This document shows positions 10,601-18,864 of a stretch of 64,000 nucleotides of DNA, one piece after another (position 1 is the stretch's first letter; every line of letters begins with the position of its first letter). Both the position numbers and the translations under genes were made by a program. This DNA comes from FW021-bin31 sp964647485 (GTDB lineage: Bacteria; Bacteroidota; Bacteroidia; Chitinophagales; Chitinophagaceae). Under the pieces are notes generated by a model. It was given only the letters and a program-made list of their open reading frames with translations. It was not told the DNA's origin and ran no database searches. The stretch covers positions 66,191 to 130,190 of the forward strand of contig CAZYHV010000008.1 of assembly GCA_964647485.1 (NCBI GenBank), written 5' to 3'.

Positions 10601-11043
10601 GGCATCATTTTGATATCATTGCTTTTGGACAAGGGGCTTCGGGGAATGTGGTTTTTCAGGGGCTTAGAAGGTTAGATATCCCTACAGCCAATTATTCTAC
10701 TGCTGCATTGAAAAGATGGACCGGTCCGGGGAGTTCAAATACTTATCCCCGTTTGGACGATGAAGATCCCAATGGTAATTTTAAAAAACCTTCTTCTTTT
10801 TATCTGTCGGATGGATCTTACTTTAGAATCAAGACCTTGCAGTTGGGGTATACCTTACCGAAGCATATTACGGATGCTATTGGTCTGCAAAAGACGAGAA
10901 TTTATATCGGAGGGCACAACCTGGTGACCTTGACCAAATATGCAGGATACGATCCTGAAATTGGAGGCAGCAGCTATGGAGTAGACAGAGGCGTATATCC
11001 TCAGGCACGTTCCTATATGGTAGGATTGGATGTTTCCTTATAA
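7624..11043 (+). CDS. SusC-like TonB-dependent receptor of PUL 1
   Basis: Outer-membrane glycan importer that forms a lidded complex with SusD. Domains in order: signal peptide (hydrophobic stretch MRLITFLILLGCMQVSANAYS), STN/secretin signalling domain that talks to FecR, carboxypeptidase-like regulatory domain (GTVQGADGTSLVGATIQVKG...), plug domain with the SusC signature region (VRIRGTTSINNSDPLYIVDG), then a 22-strand barrel ending in the aromatic-poor MVGLDVSL. The frame is open from 7525, but the first 33 codons encode a basic, unconserved-looking stretch, so I place the start at the ATG 7624 (MKRFYFMYALFV). About 1139 aa, typical for long SusC proteins with STN. Twenty-one nt separate it from susD. 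Confidence 0.94.
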   Translation: MKRFYFMYALFVKKRVRKILFYMRLITFLILLGCMQVSANAYSQEEVLSMDLTQVKITKALRLIEKKSDYRFLYNNALLSSNMTTDVHANKKDIPDVVQQILEGTSLTYKIIGEHLIVIASKDRQIKAIHLTGTVQGADGTSLVGATIQVKGTTVGTVTDANGQFSIDVPDSAVLVVSSVGYESKEVEVKGQSELNITLMTSSKGLNELVVIGYGTQKKGEVTGAISSIDGGDLEDMPTMRVEQSLQGRTSGVTIAASSGRPGSESTVRIRGTTSINNSDPLYIVDGVPVDVGGIDYLNQSDIKSIQVLKDAASAAIYGTRAASGVILITTKKGQAGKMRVHYSGYYGFQEPSHKLSLLNATEYATLRNESSLAAGNGIIFSDPKSLGKGTDWQSVLFNNSAKIQDHELSISGGSEKSTYYASFGYFDQEGIVATPISHYKRFSARLNATLKVKKWLKFGENIGYSYIKNKGSLNTNSEFGGPLSSAINLDPITPIVVTDKDVANKNPYSNNPVVRNGAGQPYGISSIVGQEMTNPLAYIQTQLGNYGYSHNMVGNAYVEIGPIKGLKFRSSIGAKLAFYGNESFTPIYYLNTSTKNVGNANYFRENNQGLIWNWDNTLSYSHYFGDHHLTVLVGTSAQANSASGVNGTYQGLPVDNFDDASMNFSVPTKNRIAGGFENQPYRLSSYFGRVTYDYMGKYLLTGILRVDGSSRFGRNNRYGKFPSISVGWVPTQENFWQTNDILNYLKIRASYGINGNDQSLSDFQYVSTVSGSGRDYVFGSGKIYTGYSPDAPANPDLRWEQTSQLDVGFDATLLKDFTLTVDVYNKKTTGMLRQVRIPGYVGATGQPYGNVASLTDKGIEMEVGYKKQIGQVSLNVDANASYVKNNITNIGDQEYIPGQTIQNISTGEISRIVVGHPIGVFYGFVNNGIFQTQKAVDDYVNDKGDKIQPDAQPGDFKWADLNGDGEITDADRTYLGDPTPHWTFGATVSASWHHFDIIAFGQGASGNVVFQGLRRLDIPTANYSTAALKRWTGPGSSNTYPRLDDEDPNGNFKKPSSFYLSDGSYFRIKTLQLGYTLPKHITDAIGLQKTRIYIGGHNLVTLTKYAGYDPEIGGSSYGVDRGVYPQARSYMVGLDVSL

Positions 11044-11063
11044 TCATAAAAAAAGAGTATATT

Positions 11064-12572
11064 ATGAAAAAGATATTGTTATATATATTAAGTATTGCAG
11101 GGGTTATTCAGTTAAGCTCCTGTAGCAAAAGTTTCCTGGATGTGCAACCCAAAGGCATTGATCTGGAATCTAATTATTACCAGACTCCGGATCAGGCTTT
11201 TGCAGCGCTGACTGCCGCGTATAATCCGGTAGGCTGGGAAGTTGGCGGAAGCGATAACACGTATATTCCGTTATTGGCTATTAATTGTGCTTCTGATGAA
11301 TGTTATGCCGGTGGTGGTGGATCAGGAGATCAGCCCGGCTGGCAAGCTTGGAATACGTATGATATGACCGGAGTAGTAGGACCTCAGGCCGGATATTGGG
11401 ATAGAAATTATACCGGTATTTATCGTGCGAACCTTTTATTAGAAAAGATAGATGGAGTCAAAGGATTAGATGATGCGACTAAAAAGCGATACATTGCTGA
11501 AGCCAGATTTCTAAGAGGGTATTATTATTTTTGGCTGGTACGTTTATTTAAAAATGTAGTGTTGACCACCAAACCTATTACTACGGATGAAATCTATAAA
11601 CAAGCTCAGATTTCTCCGGATTCCGTTTATGCGCAGATAGAAAAAGACTTTGAAGCTGCAATTCCGAATCTTCCTGCGGCTCCGCTGCCGGCAGATGAAG
11701 ATGGAAGAGCAACCAAAGAAGCAGCAATGGCTTTTTTAGCAAAGACCATCATGTTTGAAGCCGGTTCTGATGATAACAGCAGGATGTTGGAGGCGGCCAA
11801 TTGGCTGGAAAAAGTGAATACGGCTCCGGCTTTTCATTTGTTGGATCATTTTCCTGATATTTTCAGCCCGGATAATAAGTTTAATGCAGAATCTGTCTTT
11901 GAAATCCCACATACACAGGCGCAAAATGCAGGTTGGGATACCTGGCCAAATTATGATGCGAATGTTTATGTACAGATGGTTGGTCCCAGAAGCTACGATG
12001 GTCCCACCTATTGGTCCGGGGGGTATGGTTTTTGTCCGGTTATTAAATCTTTTGCCGAAAGTATGAAAGGTGATCCTCGCTATCCCTATACCATTGCTAA
12101 TATCGACAGTCTTACCCAAGCAGAATCAGGTAGTTACAGTGCAGGATATGACAATACCGGATATTTTATCCAAAAATATGCTCCTCTGGCCGCTTATGCT
12201 TCTACGACCGGGCAAGTGGAATTGAATTTTCCTAATGACTATATTGAAATCCGTTTGGCAGATACCTATCTTTTGGAAGCAGAAGCTTTGGTTCGTGGGG
12301 GAGGAGACTTAGACAAAGCGGATCACTACTTAAATGAAGTACGTGCCCGTGTGGGCTTGCCCAAAACTTCTGCAACGCTGGATCATATCTATCACGAACG
12401 TAAGATGGAACTTGCTACGGAAGGACATCGCTGGTTCGACCTGGTTCGTACAGGCAGAGCTGAACAAGTGCTGGCTTTCAAAGGATTTAAGGCAGATGTG
12501 AATGAAATCCTTCCCATTCCGCATGTTGAGTTGGATAATACTCAGTTAAAACAAAATCCCGGCTATGAATAG
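11064..12572 (+). CDS. SusD-like glycan-binding lipoprotein of PUL 1
   Basis: Surface lipoprotein that caps the SusC barrel and binds oligosaccharide. The lipobox is GVIQLSSC at residues ~13-20, with mature N-terminus C-SKSFLDVQP, the usual SusD start. TPR-like helices hold the signature AEARFLRGYYYFWLVRLF, and the C-terminus carries the standard RKMELATEGHRWFDLVRTGRA and ILPIPHVELDNTQLKQNPGY. 502 aa is the family norm. It directly follows its susC. Confidence 0.95.
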   Translation: MKKILLYILSIAGVIQLSSCSKSFLDVQPKGIDLESNYYQTPDQAFAALTAAYNPVGWEVGGSDNTYIPLLAINCASDECYAGGGGSGDQPGWQAWNTYDMTGVVGPQAGYWDRNYTGIYRANLLLEKIDGVKGLDDATKKRYIAEARFLRGYYYFWLVRLFKNVVLTTKPITTDEIYKQAQISPDSVYAQIEKDFEAAIPNLPAAPLPADEDGRATKEAAMAFLAKTIMFEAGSDDNSRMLEAANWLEKVNTAPAFHLLDHFPDIFSPDNKFNAESVFEIPHTQAQNAGWDTWPNYDANVYVQMVGPRSYDGPTYWSGGYGFCPVIKSFAESMKGDPRYPYTIANIDSLTQAESGSYSAGYDNTGYFIQKYAPLAAYASTTGQVELNFPNDYIEIRLADTYLLEAEALVRGGGDLDKADHYLNEVRARVGLPKTSATLDHIYHERKMELATEGHRWFDLVRTGRAEQVLAFKGFKADVNEILPIPHVELDNTQLKQNPGYE

Positions 12573-12592
12573 ATTAAGTGCCGGATGGTTAA

Positions 12593-12728
12593 ATTGTTGG
12601 ATTGTTGGATTGTTAAATTGTTGGATTGTTAAATTGTTGAATTGTTGAATTGTTAAATTGTTGAATTGTTGAATTGTTAAATTGTTGAATTGTTGAATTG
12701 TTAAATTGTTGAATTGTTGGATTGTTTA
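12593..12728 (+). repeat. Octamer minisatellite between susD and the PKD lipoprotein gene
   Basis: Seventeen uninterrupted copies of an 8-nt unit ATTGTTRR (AA, GA or GG in the last two positions; the final copy ends TA). In the central part the copies form a 24-nt higher-order period (one AA copy then two GA copies). It lies wholly in the 193-nt gap after the susD stop and before the lipoprotein ATG at 12766, so copy-number change would alter mRNA spacer length, not protein. Confidence 0.95.
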
Positions 12729-12765
12729 ACCATAAAACCATATAACCTTAAAAAAATAAAAGAAA

Positions 12766-13686
12766 ATGAAAAATATAAAGAAATACAGTTTGGGCATATT
12801 CCTCCTGTTATTGATAGGATTGGTATTTTATGCCTGTAAAAACGAGGATGATAATGCCTCTCTGGGACCTTTACCCCAAGCCGATTTTACGATCACTCAA
12901 GGGAAGGATCCCAACACGGTTCTGCTCGCCAACAAAACCGATCAACCTTCTATCGCTTACTGGTCTACTTCCAATGGGCAGACCGCTAAAGGGGATACGG
13001 CAAGCATTCATTTTATTTTTAAGGGAACCTATAAAATATCATTATTAGCTGATGGACATGGTGGAATTGATTCTGTTTCCAAATCAGTCACGATTGATCA
13101 AAACGATCCGAATGCCTGTCAGGGAACCGTTCAGGGCTTCATTGCCGGTTGTTCTCAAAAAACCTGGACACTGAATCCCGATGCTTATGCTGAAATGGTA
13201 GGTCCCGGTCCCGGAGACGGAAGTTATTGGGGGAATCTGGCGACGGAAGTGACCGGAGACCGGAAATGTGACTTTAATGATGAATGGACTTTTAAGTTTA
13301 ACGCGACCGGAGATATGAATTTTGATAACAAAGGTGATTTTTTCAGTGAAAATTATTTAGGAAAAGCCGATAATTCATGTGGTACGAATGATGAATTAAC
13401 CGCTACGGAAAAGCCATGGGCTTCCGGAGATTTTCATTATGAGATTATTCCTAATGCCGGTTCAAAACCGGAATATGGTCAATTAAAAGTTATTGGATTG
13501 GGGGCTCATATTGGTTTGGCTCGGGTAACTAATGGAGCCGATAATACAGAAACTCCGGTAAAATCTATTACTTATGATATTATTGGGACCGAACACAAAG
13601 ATGGCTATGATTTATTGACACTTACCATCAATGAAGGCACGGATGATGCTCCTCTGTGGTGGACGTTTACTTTACGCTCTAAATAA
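12766..13686 (+). CDS. PKD-domain surface lipoprotein, probable glycan-binding protein
   Basis: 306 aa with a lipobox at LVFYAC (cysteine ~24). Residues ~35-115 form a PKD-like immunoglobulin fold (ADFTITQGKDPNTVLLANKT ... SYKISLLADGHGG-type ending). The rest (from ~120) is rich in W, G and D and includes a conserved-looking block SQKTWTLNPDAYAEMVGPGP that I recognise from proteins placed third in laminarin-type PULs, without a firm family name. Its position after susCD and before the glycoside hydrolases suggests a SusE/F-like surface glycan-binding protein. Its stop abuts the next ATG. Function is inferred from context. Confidence 0.8.
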   Translation: MKNIKKYSLGIFLLLLIGLVFYACKNEDDNASLGPLPQADFTITQGKDPNTVLLANKTDQPSIAYWSTSNGQTAKGDTASIHFIFKGTYKISLLADGHGGIDSVSKSVTIDQNDPNACQGTVQGFIAGCSQKTWTLNPDAYAEMVGPGPGDGSYWGNLATEVTGDRKCDFNDEWTFKFNATGDMNFDNKGDFFSENYLGKADNSCGTNDELTATEKPWASGDFHYEIIPNAGSKPEYGQLKVIGLGAHIGLARVTNGADNTETPVKSITYDIIGTEHKDGYDLLTLTINEGTDDAPLWWTFTLRSK

Positions 13687-14898
13687 ATGAACAGCATGAA
13701 AGTGATGCACGGACTATTTTTGATGACAGTGGGGATGGTTTTATTGTCCTGTACTAAAGGAAACAATGAAGAAACCACACCGGATCATAAAGAGGAGCCT
13801 ACTATTATTGTTAAAGATGCCATAGTGAAAAGGCAAAATACTGCTGCTATCTGTAGGTTTTATGTCGATTTGTCGGATGCTTACGATAAAGAAGTTACCG
13901 TAAAATATGCTACTGAGGAAGGAACAGCTAAAGCAGGGAATGATTTTACAGCAAAATCGGGAAAACTTACTTTTGCACCGGGGAAAACCGAAAAAACTGT
14001 GGATATTGACATAAAACAAGATAGTCTCCGGCGGTCGGATCAAAAATTTTACCTGACCTTGAGTGATCCGAACGTCGGAAAACTGGAGAAAGCAAAAGGA
14101 ACCGGCACAATTGTCAATAATGGAACGTATCTCCCTACGGATAGTAACGGATATACTACGCCGAAATCTTATCCGGGGTATCATTTGGCATGGAGTGATG
14201 AATTTGATGAACAAAAGCTAAATGAAAAGGAATGGAATTATGAAAAGGGAAACGGGAGCAATGGATGGGGAAACAATGAATTAGAATATTATACCTCTCG
14301 ACCGGAAAATGTTTTTCTATCTTCCGGCAATCTAATTATCGAAGCTAGAAAAGAGGATTATAACGGAAGCGAATATACGTCGGCACGACTTACCACACAA
14401 GGTAAAAAAGAGTTTACCTATGGTCGTATCGATATACGGGCAAAGTTGCCGGTAGACCATGGTATCTGGCCGGCGCTGTGGATGTTAGGAAGTAATATAT
14501 CTGAAGTGGGCTGGCCGGAATGTGGAGAAACCGATATAATGGAAGTAATAGGGAAAAACCCTTCGCAAGTCGTTGGTTCGTTGCATTGGAAAAAAACGGA
14601 TGGTAATGAAGGCACCATCAGTGAAACTCATCAGCTTAGTTCAGGAGATTTCTCAGACGCATTTCATGTGTTTAGCCTGATTTGGAATCAAGATTCTTTA
14701 CAAATTTTAGTGGATGATATTCCTTATATGAAGGCTTCCCGTACTGATATGTCGGATGGGGTTTATCCTTTTGACGGTGCTTCCTTCTTTATATTTAATG
14801 TGGCTGTTGGCGGAGACTGGCCGGGAGCTCCCGATAAAACAACCAGCTTTCCTCAGCGAATGTTTGTCGATTATGTAAGAGTGTTTCAAAAGCAATAA
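13687..14898 (+). CDS. GH16 beta-glucanase lipoprotein with Calx-beta domain
   Basis: Secreted endo-glucanase of the laminarinase type (beta-1,3 or mixed beta-1,3/1,4-glucan). Lipobox VLLSC at ~22. Residues ~35-145 are a Calx-beta domain (VKYATEEGTAKAGNDFTAKS, then TLSDPNVGKLEKAKGTGTI). The GH16 domain (~165-403) opens with LAWSDEFDEQKLNEKEWNYE and carries the catalytic motif ETDIMEVIG (ExDxxE type, no beta-bulge-less kappa-carrageenase features), preceded by GIWPALWMLGS. The gene begins directly after the preceding stop. GH16 together with two GH30s argues for beta-1,3/1,6-glucan. Exact subfamily cannot be given without alignment. Confidence 0.9.
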   Translation: MNSMKVMHGLFLMTVGMVLLSCTKGNNEETTPDHKEEPTIIVKDAIVKRQNTAAICRFYVDLSDAYDKEVTVKYATEEGTAKAGNDFTAKSGKLTFAPGKTEKTVDIDIKQDSLRRSDQKFYLTLSDPNVGKLEKAKGTGTIVNNGTYLPTDSNGYTTPKSYPGYHLAWSDEFDEQKLNEKEWNYEKGNGSNGWGNNELEYYTSRPENVFLSSGNLIIEARKEDYNGSEYTSARLTTQGKKEFTYGRIDIRAKLPVDHGIWPALWMLGSNISEVGWPECGETDIMEVIGKNPSQVVGSLHWKKTDGNEGTISETHQLSSGDFSDAFHVFSLIWNQDSLQILVDDIPYMKASRTDMSDGVYPFDGASFFIFNVAVGGDWPGAPDKTTSFPQRMFVDYVRVFQKQ

Positions 14899-14900
14899 AA

Positions 14901-16382
14901 ATGAATGGTATCAAAATTTCTAATGTTAGTTTTCTGCTGGTTTGTAGTTTTGTTTTCTTTTTAGGTACAGCTTGTAGCAAAGCCGGAGATGAGTCAGGAT
15001 CTACTTCTGAACCTTCCGGCGATAGCACGGAAAATACCGATCCTGATAAGCCTTTGAAGACAGATGTGCAGCTCTGGCTGACGAATGCAGATCAAAGTGC
15101 TTTGTTTAAGAAACAGAAGGTGAGTCTGTTATTTTCAGATGATGCAAACCAAGCTCCTGTTATACAAATAGATACAGCAAAACAATTTCAGACTGTGGAT
15201 GGATTTGGATATTGTCTTACCGGAGGTAGCGCTTATTTGATTTATCATTTGCCTCCTGATAAGAGACAAAATTTATTACAGGAATTATTTGCAACGGATA
15301 GTAGTTCAATAGGAATTAGTTATTTAAGAGTGAGTATTGGGGCTTCCGATTTAAGTAGAAAAACATTTAGTTATGATGATGTAAAAGAAGGAGAAACCGA
15401 TACCGCTTTGACGCATTTTGATTTAGGAGCAGATAAATATAATCTTGTCCCGCTTTTAAAAGAAATTCTTTCTATCAATCCGGATATCAAAATAATGGGT
15501 TCTCCATGGTCGGCTCCGGTATGGATGAAAACCAATAATAGTACGAAAGGTGGAAAGCTGGATCCCCAATTTTATGATACCTATGCGGCTTATTTTGTAA
15601 AATATATCCGGGCTATGGAGGCTGAAGGAATCCATATTGATGCGATTACCCCACAAAATGAACCCCTGAATCCTGATAATAACCCCAGCATGGTAATGAC
15701 AGCTGCGGAAGAAGCCGATTTTATAAAAAATGCATTGGGACCGGCCTTTGAGAAAGCGGGAATCAAAACTAAAATTATTATTTATGACCACAATTGCGAC
15801 CGTCCGGATTATCCGTTGGATATATTGAAGGACAAGAAAGCAGCGCAATATATTGATGGATCGGCTTTTCATTTATATGCCGGAGAAATATCGGCGTTGT
15901 CTAAGGTTCATGATACCTTTCCCAACAAGAACGTTTATTTTACGGAACAATGGACAGGTGGTCCCGGAAATTTTGCCGGCGATTTAAAATGGCATGTGCA
16001 AAATTTAATTATTGGAGCAATGAGAAATTGGAGTAAGATTGTTCTGGAATGGAATTTGGCTGCCAATGCTGATTATGAACCTCATACCAACGGAGGATGT
16101 TCGACTTGTATGGGCGCCTTAACAATTGAACAGGATGTTTCGCGGAATGTATCCTATTATGTTATTGCTTCTGCCTCCAGGTTCGTGCGTCCGGGAGCGG
16201 TAAGGATCGGCAGTAATATAGTTGGGAATCTGCATAATGTTGCTTTCCAAAATACAGATGGAAGTAAGGTGTTGATCGTATTGAATACCGGAAATAAAAA
16301 AGAAAATTTCAATGTCCAATATAAAGGAAAACGTTTTTCTTCTACTTTAAAAGCAGGTTCTGTAGGAACCTATGTTTGGTAG
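14901..16382 (+). CDS. GH30 glucanase lipoprotein (first copy)
   Basis: Retaining glycoside hydrolase of family 30, with bacterial PUL members acting mostly on beta-1,6-glucan. Lipobox FFLGTAC at ~24. The N-terminal half has FQTVDGFGYCLTGGSA, typical of GH30, and GSPWSAPVWMKTNNSTKGG. The acid/base Glu is in DAITPQNEPLNPDN (~residue 255) and the nucleophile in VYFTEQWTGGPG (~residue 352). A C-terminal beta-domain ends the 493-aa protein. Two nt after the GH16 stop, so it is translated from the same mRNA. The second GH30 at 17366 is a diverged paralogue. Confidence 0.9.
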   Translation: MNGIKISNVSFLLVCSFVFFLGTACSKAGDESGSTSEPSGDSTENTDPDKPLKTDVQLWLTNADQSALFKKQKVSLLFSDDANQAPVIQIDTAKQFQTVDGFGYCLTGGSAYLIYHLPPDKRQNLLQELFATDSSSIGISYLRVSIGASDLSRKTFSYDDVKEGETDTALTHFDLGADKYNLVPLLKEILSINPDIKIMGSPWSAPVWMKTNNSTKGGKLDPQFYDTYAAYFVKYIRAMEAEGIHIDAITPQNEPLNPDNNPSMVMTAAEEADFIKNALGPAFEKAGIKTKIIIYDHNCDRPDYPLDILKDKKAAQYIDGSAFHLYAGEISALSKVHDTFPNKNVYFTEQWTGGPGNFAGDLKWHVQNLIIGAMRNWSKIVLEWNLAANADYEPHTNGGCSTCMGALTIEQDVSRNVSYYVIASASRFVRPGAVRIGSNIVGNLHNVAFQNTDGSKVLIVLNTGNKKENFNVQYKGKRFSSTLKAGSVGTYVW

Positions 16383-16436
16383 TAATCCCATATCCACCCT
16401 CATATTTGACAATTGTTGTATTTTGTGAAAAAAAAC

Positions 16437-17351
16437 ATGTATTCTATGAAAATGAACCGCTATATTGCTTTAATAATAGGATTGCTTTTTCTATCCAATA
16501 GCGGAATCCATGCACAGATGCGTGTGATTTCTGTCTCTCCGCATAACCTTTCATCTGATATAACAGAGGTTCATAGTCCACATGTTGCTTTATATAATCC
16601 TGAAGTACAATCCAGACATAAATTGATATTGATGATTCAGGGTACAGGGGGGAGTGCCACCGATATGCATACAATGGATAGTATTTTTACCGATATGGGC
16701 TATCATGTAATAAGCCTGGATTATAAAAATAATGTCATTTCTACGGTCTGTGAACATAGTAAAGACAGTACCTGCTCTTATGATTTTAGAAAGGAGATCA
16801 TAACAGGGAAATCATTAAGCGATAAAACGAAAGTGGATAGCGCCAATAGCATCTTGAATCGATTGAATACTTTCTTACAATATTTAATACGGAAAGATCC
16901 GCAAGGGAAATGGGATCGTTATTTCAAAAAGGGGAAACCCATCTGGAAGAAAATTATAGTAGCGGGGCATTCTCAAGGCTCCGGGCATGCTGCCATGCTC
17001 GGTAAAATGTTTAAAGTAAACCGGGTGCTTATATTTTCAGGACCACAGGATTATTTGATTGATTTGAAGAGGCCTTCTCCCTGGTTGTCCCGAAAGAGTG
17101 CGACTCCGGAAAAAAGATATTATGCCTTTTTGAATCTGAAAGATCCTTTTAATGCAGAATATCAGATAGCAAATTGTAAAAAAATAATGCATGCTATTCA
17201 TCCCGATACTTTGATGGTACAAGCTGGAGAAAAGATTCAGGGAAATCATCATATCCTTATTAATGATATTTCTACCAAGGATCACCATGGATCGACTCTT
17301 TTCCCCGAATTTAAAAATGTATGGGCCTATATGTTGGGTCTGAAAAAATGA
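16437..17351 (+). CDS. Secreted alpha/beta hydrolase (esterase/lipase-like)
   Basis: 304 aa with a cleavable signal peptide ending in GIHAQ. The alpha/beta fold is shown by the strand-plus-oxyanion stretch LILMIQGTGGSATDM and the nucleophile elbow GHSQGSGHAA (GxSxG, Ser ~185). A late His, probably in GNHHILINDIS or KDHHGST, would complete the triad. Family resembles BPSS1187-like hydrolases. The frame is open from a TTG at 16413, but ATG 16437 gives a clean signal peptide. Its TGA overlaps an ATG of the next GH30 frame. It may remove acyl groups from the glucan or act independently; substrate unknown. Confidence 0.75.
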   Translation: MYSMKMNRYIALIIGLLFLSNSGIHAQMRVISVSPHNLSSDITEVHSPHVALYNPEVQSRHKLILMIQGTGGSATDMHTMDSIFTDMGYHVISLDYKNNVISTVCEHSKDSTCSYDFRKEIITGKSLSDKTKVDSANSILNRLNTFLQYLIRKDPQGKWDRYFKKGKPIWKKIIVAGHSQGSGHAAMLGKMFKVNRVLIFSGPQDYLIDLKRPSPWLSRKSATPEKRYYAFLNLKDPFNAEYQIANCKKIMHAIHPDTLMVQAGEKIQGNHHILINDISTKDHHGSTLFPEFKNVWAYMLGLKK

Positions 17352-17365
17352 TAATTTTAGAATAC

Positions 17366-18847
17366 ATGCAAACATTAAAAAGATTTTCCGTCCTGTTCTT
17401 ATGCTTCTTTGCAGCCTGTACGACCGGTTCTGAAAAAAATACCGGTAAACAGCAGCAGGAAAGCCATGCGACGACCCCGTCCTATAAACAAGCCATCGTT
17501 TATACTACGGCAAAAAATACGACCGATAGTTTAACGCTTACCGATACCCTGCACTTTACAGAAATGGGACAACCCCTTGAAACGCAGGTCTGTGTGTTTG
17601 TGGATCCTACACATACTTTTCAGAAAATCTTAGGGATTGGCGGTGCGATTACCGATGCGGCGGCTGTGACCTTCGATCAACTTTCAAAAAAAGAACAACA
17701 AAAGCTGCTGGAGGCTTATTATGATGATCAAAAAGGGATTGGATATACGCTTGCCCGTACCTCTATAAATAGTTGTGACTTTTCTGTGGAATCTTATAGT
17801 TATGTCGAAGATAACGATACTTCTTTAAAGAGTTTTGATATTTCACACGACCTAAAACATCGGATTCCGCTGATAAAAGCAGCAAAGAAAAAAGCGGGTA
17901 AAACCTTTACCTTGTATGCCAGTCCCTGGAGCCCGCCGGCATGGATGAAAGACAATAATGATATGCTTCATGGCGGACATTTAAAGCCGGCGTTTTATCA
18001 AAACTGGGCTGATTATTTTGTGAAATTTATTCAGGCCTATAAAAAAGAAGGATTAGATATTTGGGGGGTGACTGTTCAAAATGAACCTATGGCAGTACAG
18101 ACCTGGGAATCCTGTGTTTATACCGCGAAAATGGAACGAGATTTTGTGAAAAATAACCTGGGACCTACCTTCAAAAAGAAAGGTCTAGGGGATAAGAAAA
18201 TTGTCGTCTGGGATCACAATAGAGATTTGATTTATCAACGGGCAGAAACGATTTTCAATGATCCTGAAGCGGCTAAATATATTTGGGGATTAGGCTATCA
18301 TTGGTATGAAACATGGACGGGAAGCCACATGCTTTTTAATAATGTAAAAAAAGTTCATGAGGCTTTTCCCGATAAAAAACTAATGCTTACAGAAGCATCC
18401 ATAGAAAACTTCGATATGAATAAAATTCATGAATGGTGGCTGGGAGAGCGATATGCTCATTCTATGGTGCATGATTTCAACAGTGGAGCCGTAGCCTGGA
18501 CAGATTGGAATATTTTATTGAATCAAAAAGGAGGGCCCAATCATGTCGGAAATTATTGTTATGCACCCGTTATTGCCGATACAGAAACCGGAAAACTCAT
18601 CTTCACCAATGCGTATGATTATATAGGACACTTTTCTAAGTTTATCCGGCCGGGAGACCGGCGGGTAGAAACGTCTTCTAACAGAGACAAACTGGAAGCT
18701 ACAGCTTTTAAAAATAAAGCGGGGAAATTGTCTGTTATCGTGTTAAACAGAAGCGATGACGGTATCCCTTATCATCTCTGGATAGAAGGAAAAGCGGCAA
18801 AAGTAACGAGCCTGCCACATTCTATTCAAACACTTGTGGTAGAATAA
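17366..18847 (+). CDS. GH30 glucanase lipoprotein (second copy)
   Basis: Family 30 hydrolase, about 493 aa. Starting at ATG 17366 the N-terminus is MQTLKRFSVLFLCFFAAC, an excellent lipoprotein signal; ATG 17348 overlaps the previous stop as ATGA and is the alternative, and the frame is open to 17321. The core contains ILGIGGAITDAAAVTF, ASPWSPPAWMKDNNDM, acid/base VTVQNEPMAVQTWESC and nucleophile KLMLTEASIENFD. These segments are closer to classical GH30_1/3 enzymes than the first copy is, suggesting the two act on different linkages or chain lengths. Last gene of PUL 1 on this strand. Confidence 0.92.
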   Translation: MQTLKRFSVLFLCFFAACTTGSEKNTGKQQQESHATTPSYKQAIVYTTAKNTTDSLTLTDTLHFTEMGQPLETQVCVFVDPTHTFQKILGIGGAITDAAAVTFDQLSKKEQQKLLEAYYDDQKGIGYTLARTSINSCDFSVESYSYVEDNDTSLKSFDISHDLKHRIPLIKAAKKKAGKTFTLYASPWSPPAWMKDNNDMLHGGHLKPAFYQNWADYFVKFIQAYKKEGLDIWGVTVQNEPMAVQTWESCVYTAKMERDFVKNNLGPTFKKKGLGDKKIVVWDHNRDLIYQRAETIFNDPEAAKYIWGLGYHWYETWTGSHMLFNNVKKVHEAFPDKKLMLTEASIENFDMNKIHEWWLGERYAHSMVHDFNSGAVAWTDWNILLNQKGGPNHVGNYCYAPVIADTETGKLIFTNAYDYIGHFSKFIRPGDRRVETSSNRDKLEATAFKNKAGKLSVIVLNRSDDGIPYHLWIEGKAAKVTSLPHSIQTLVVE

Positions 18848-18864
18848 TGCAAGAGCGAGAAGGA

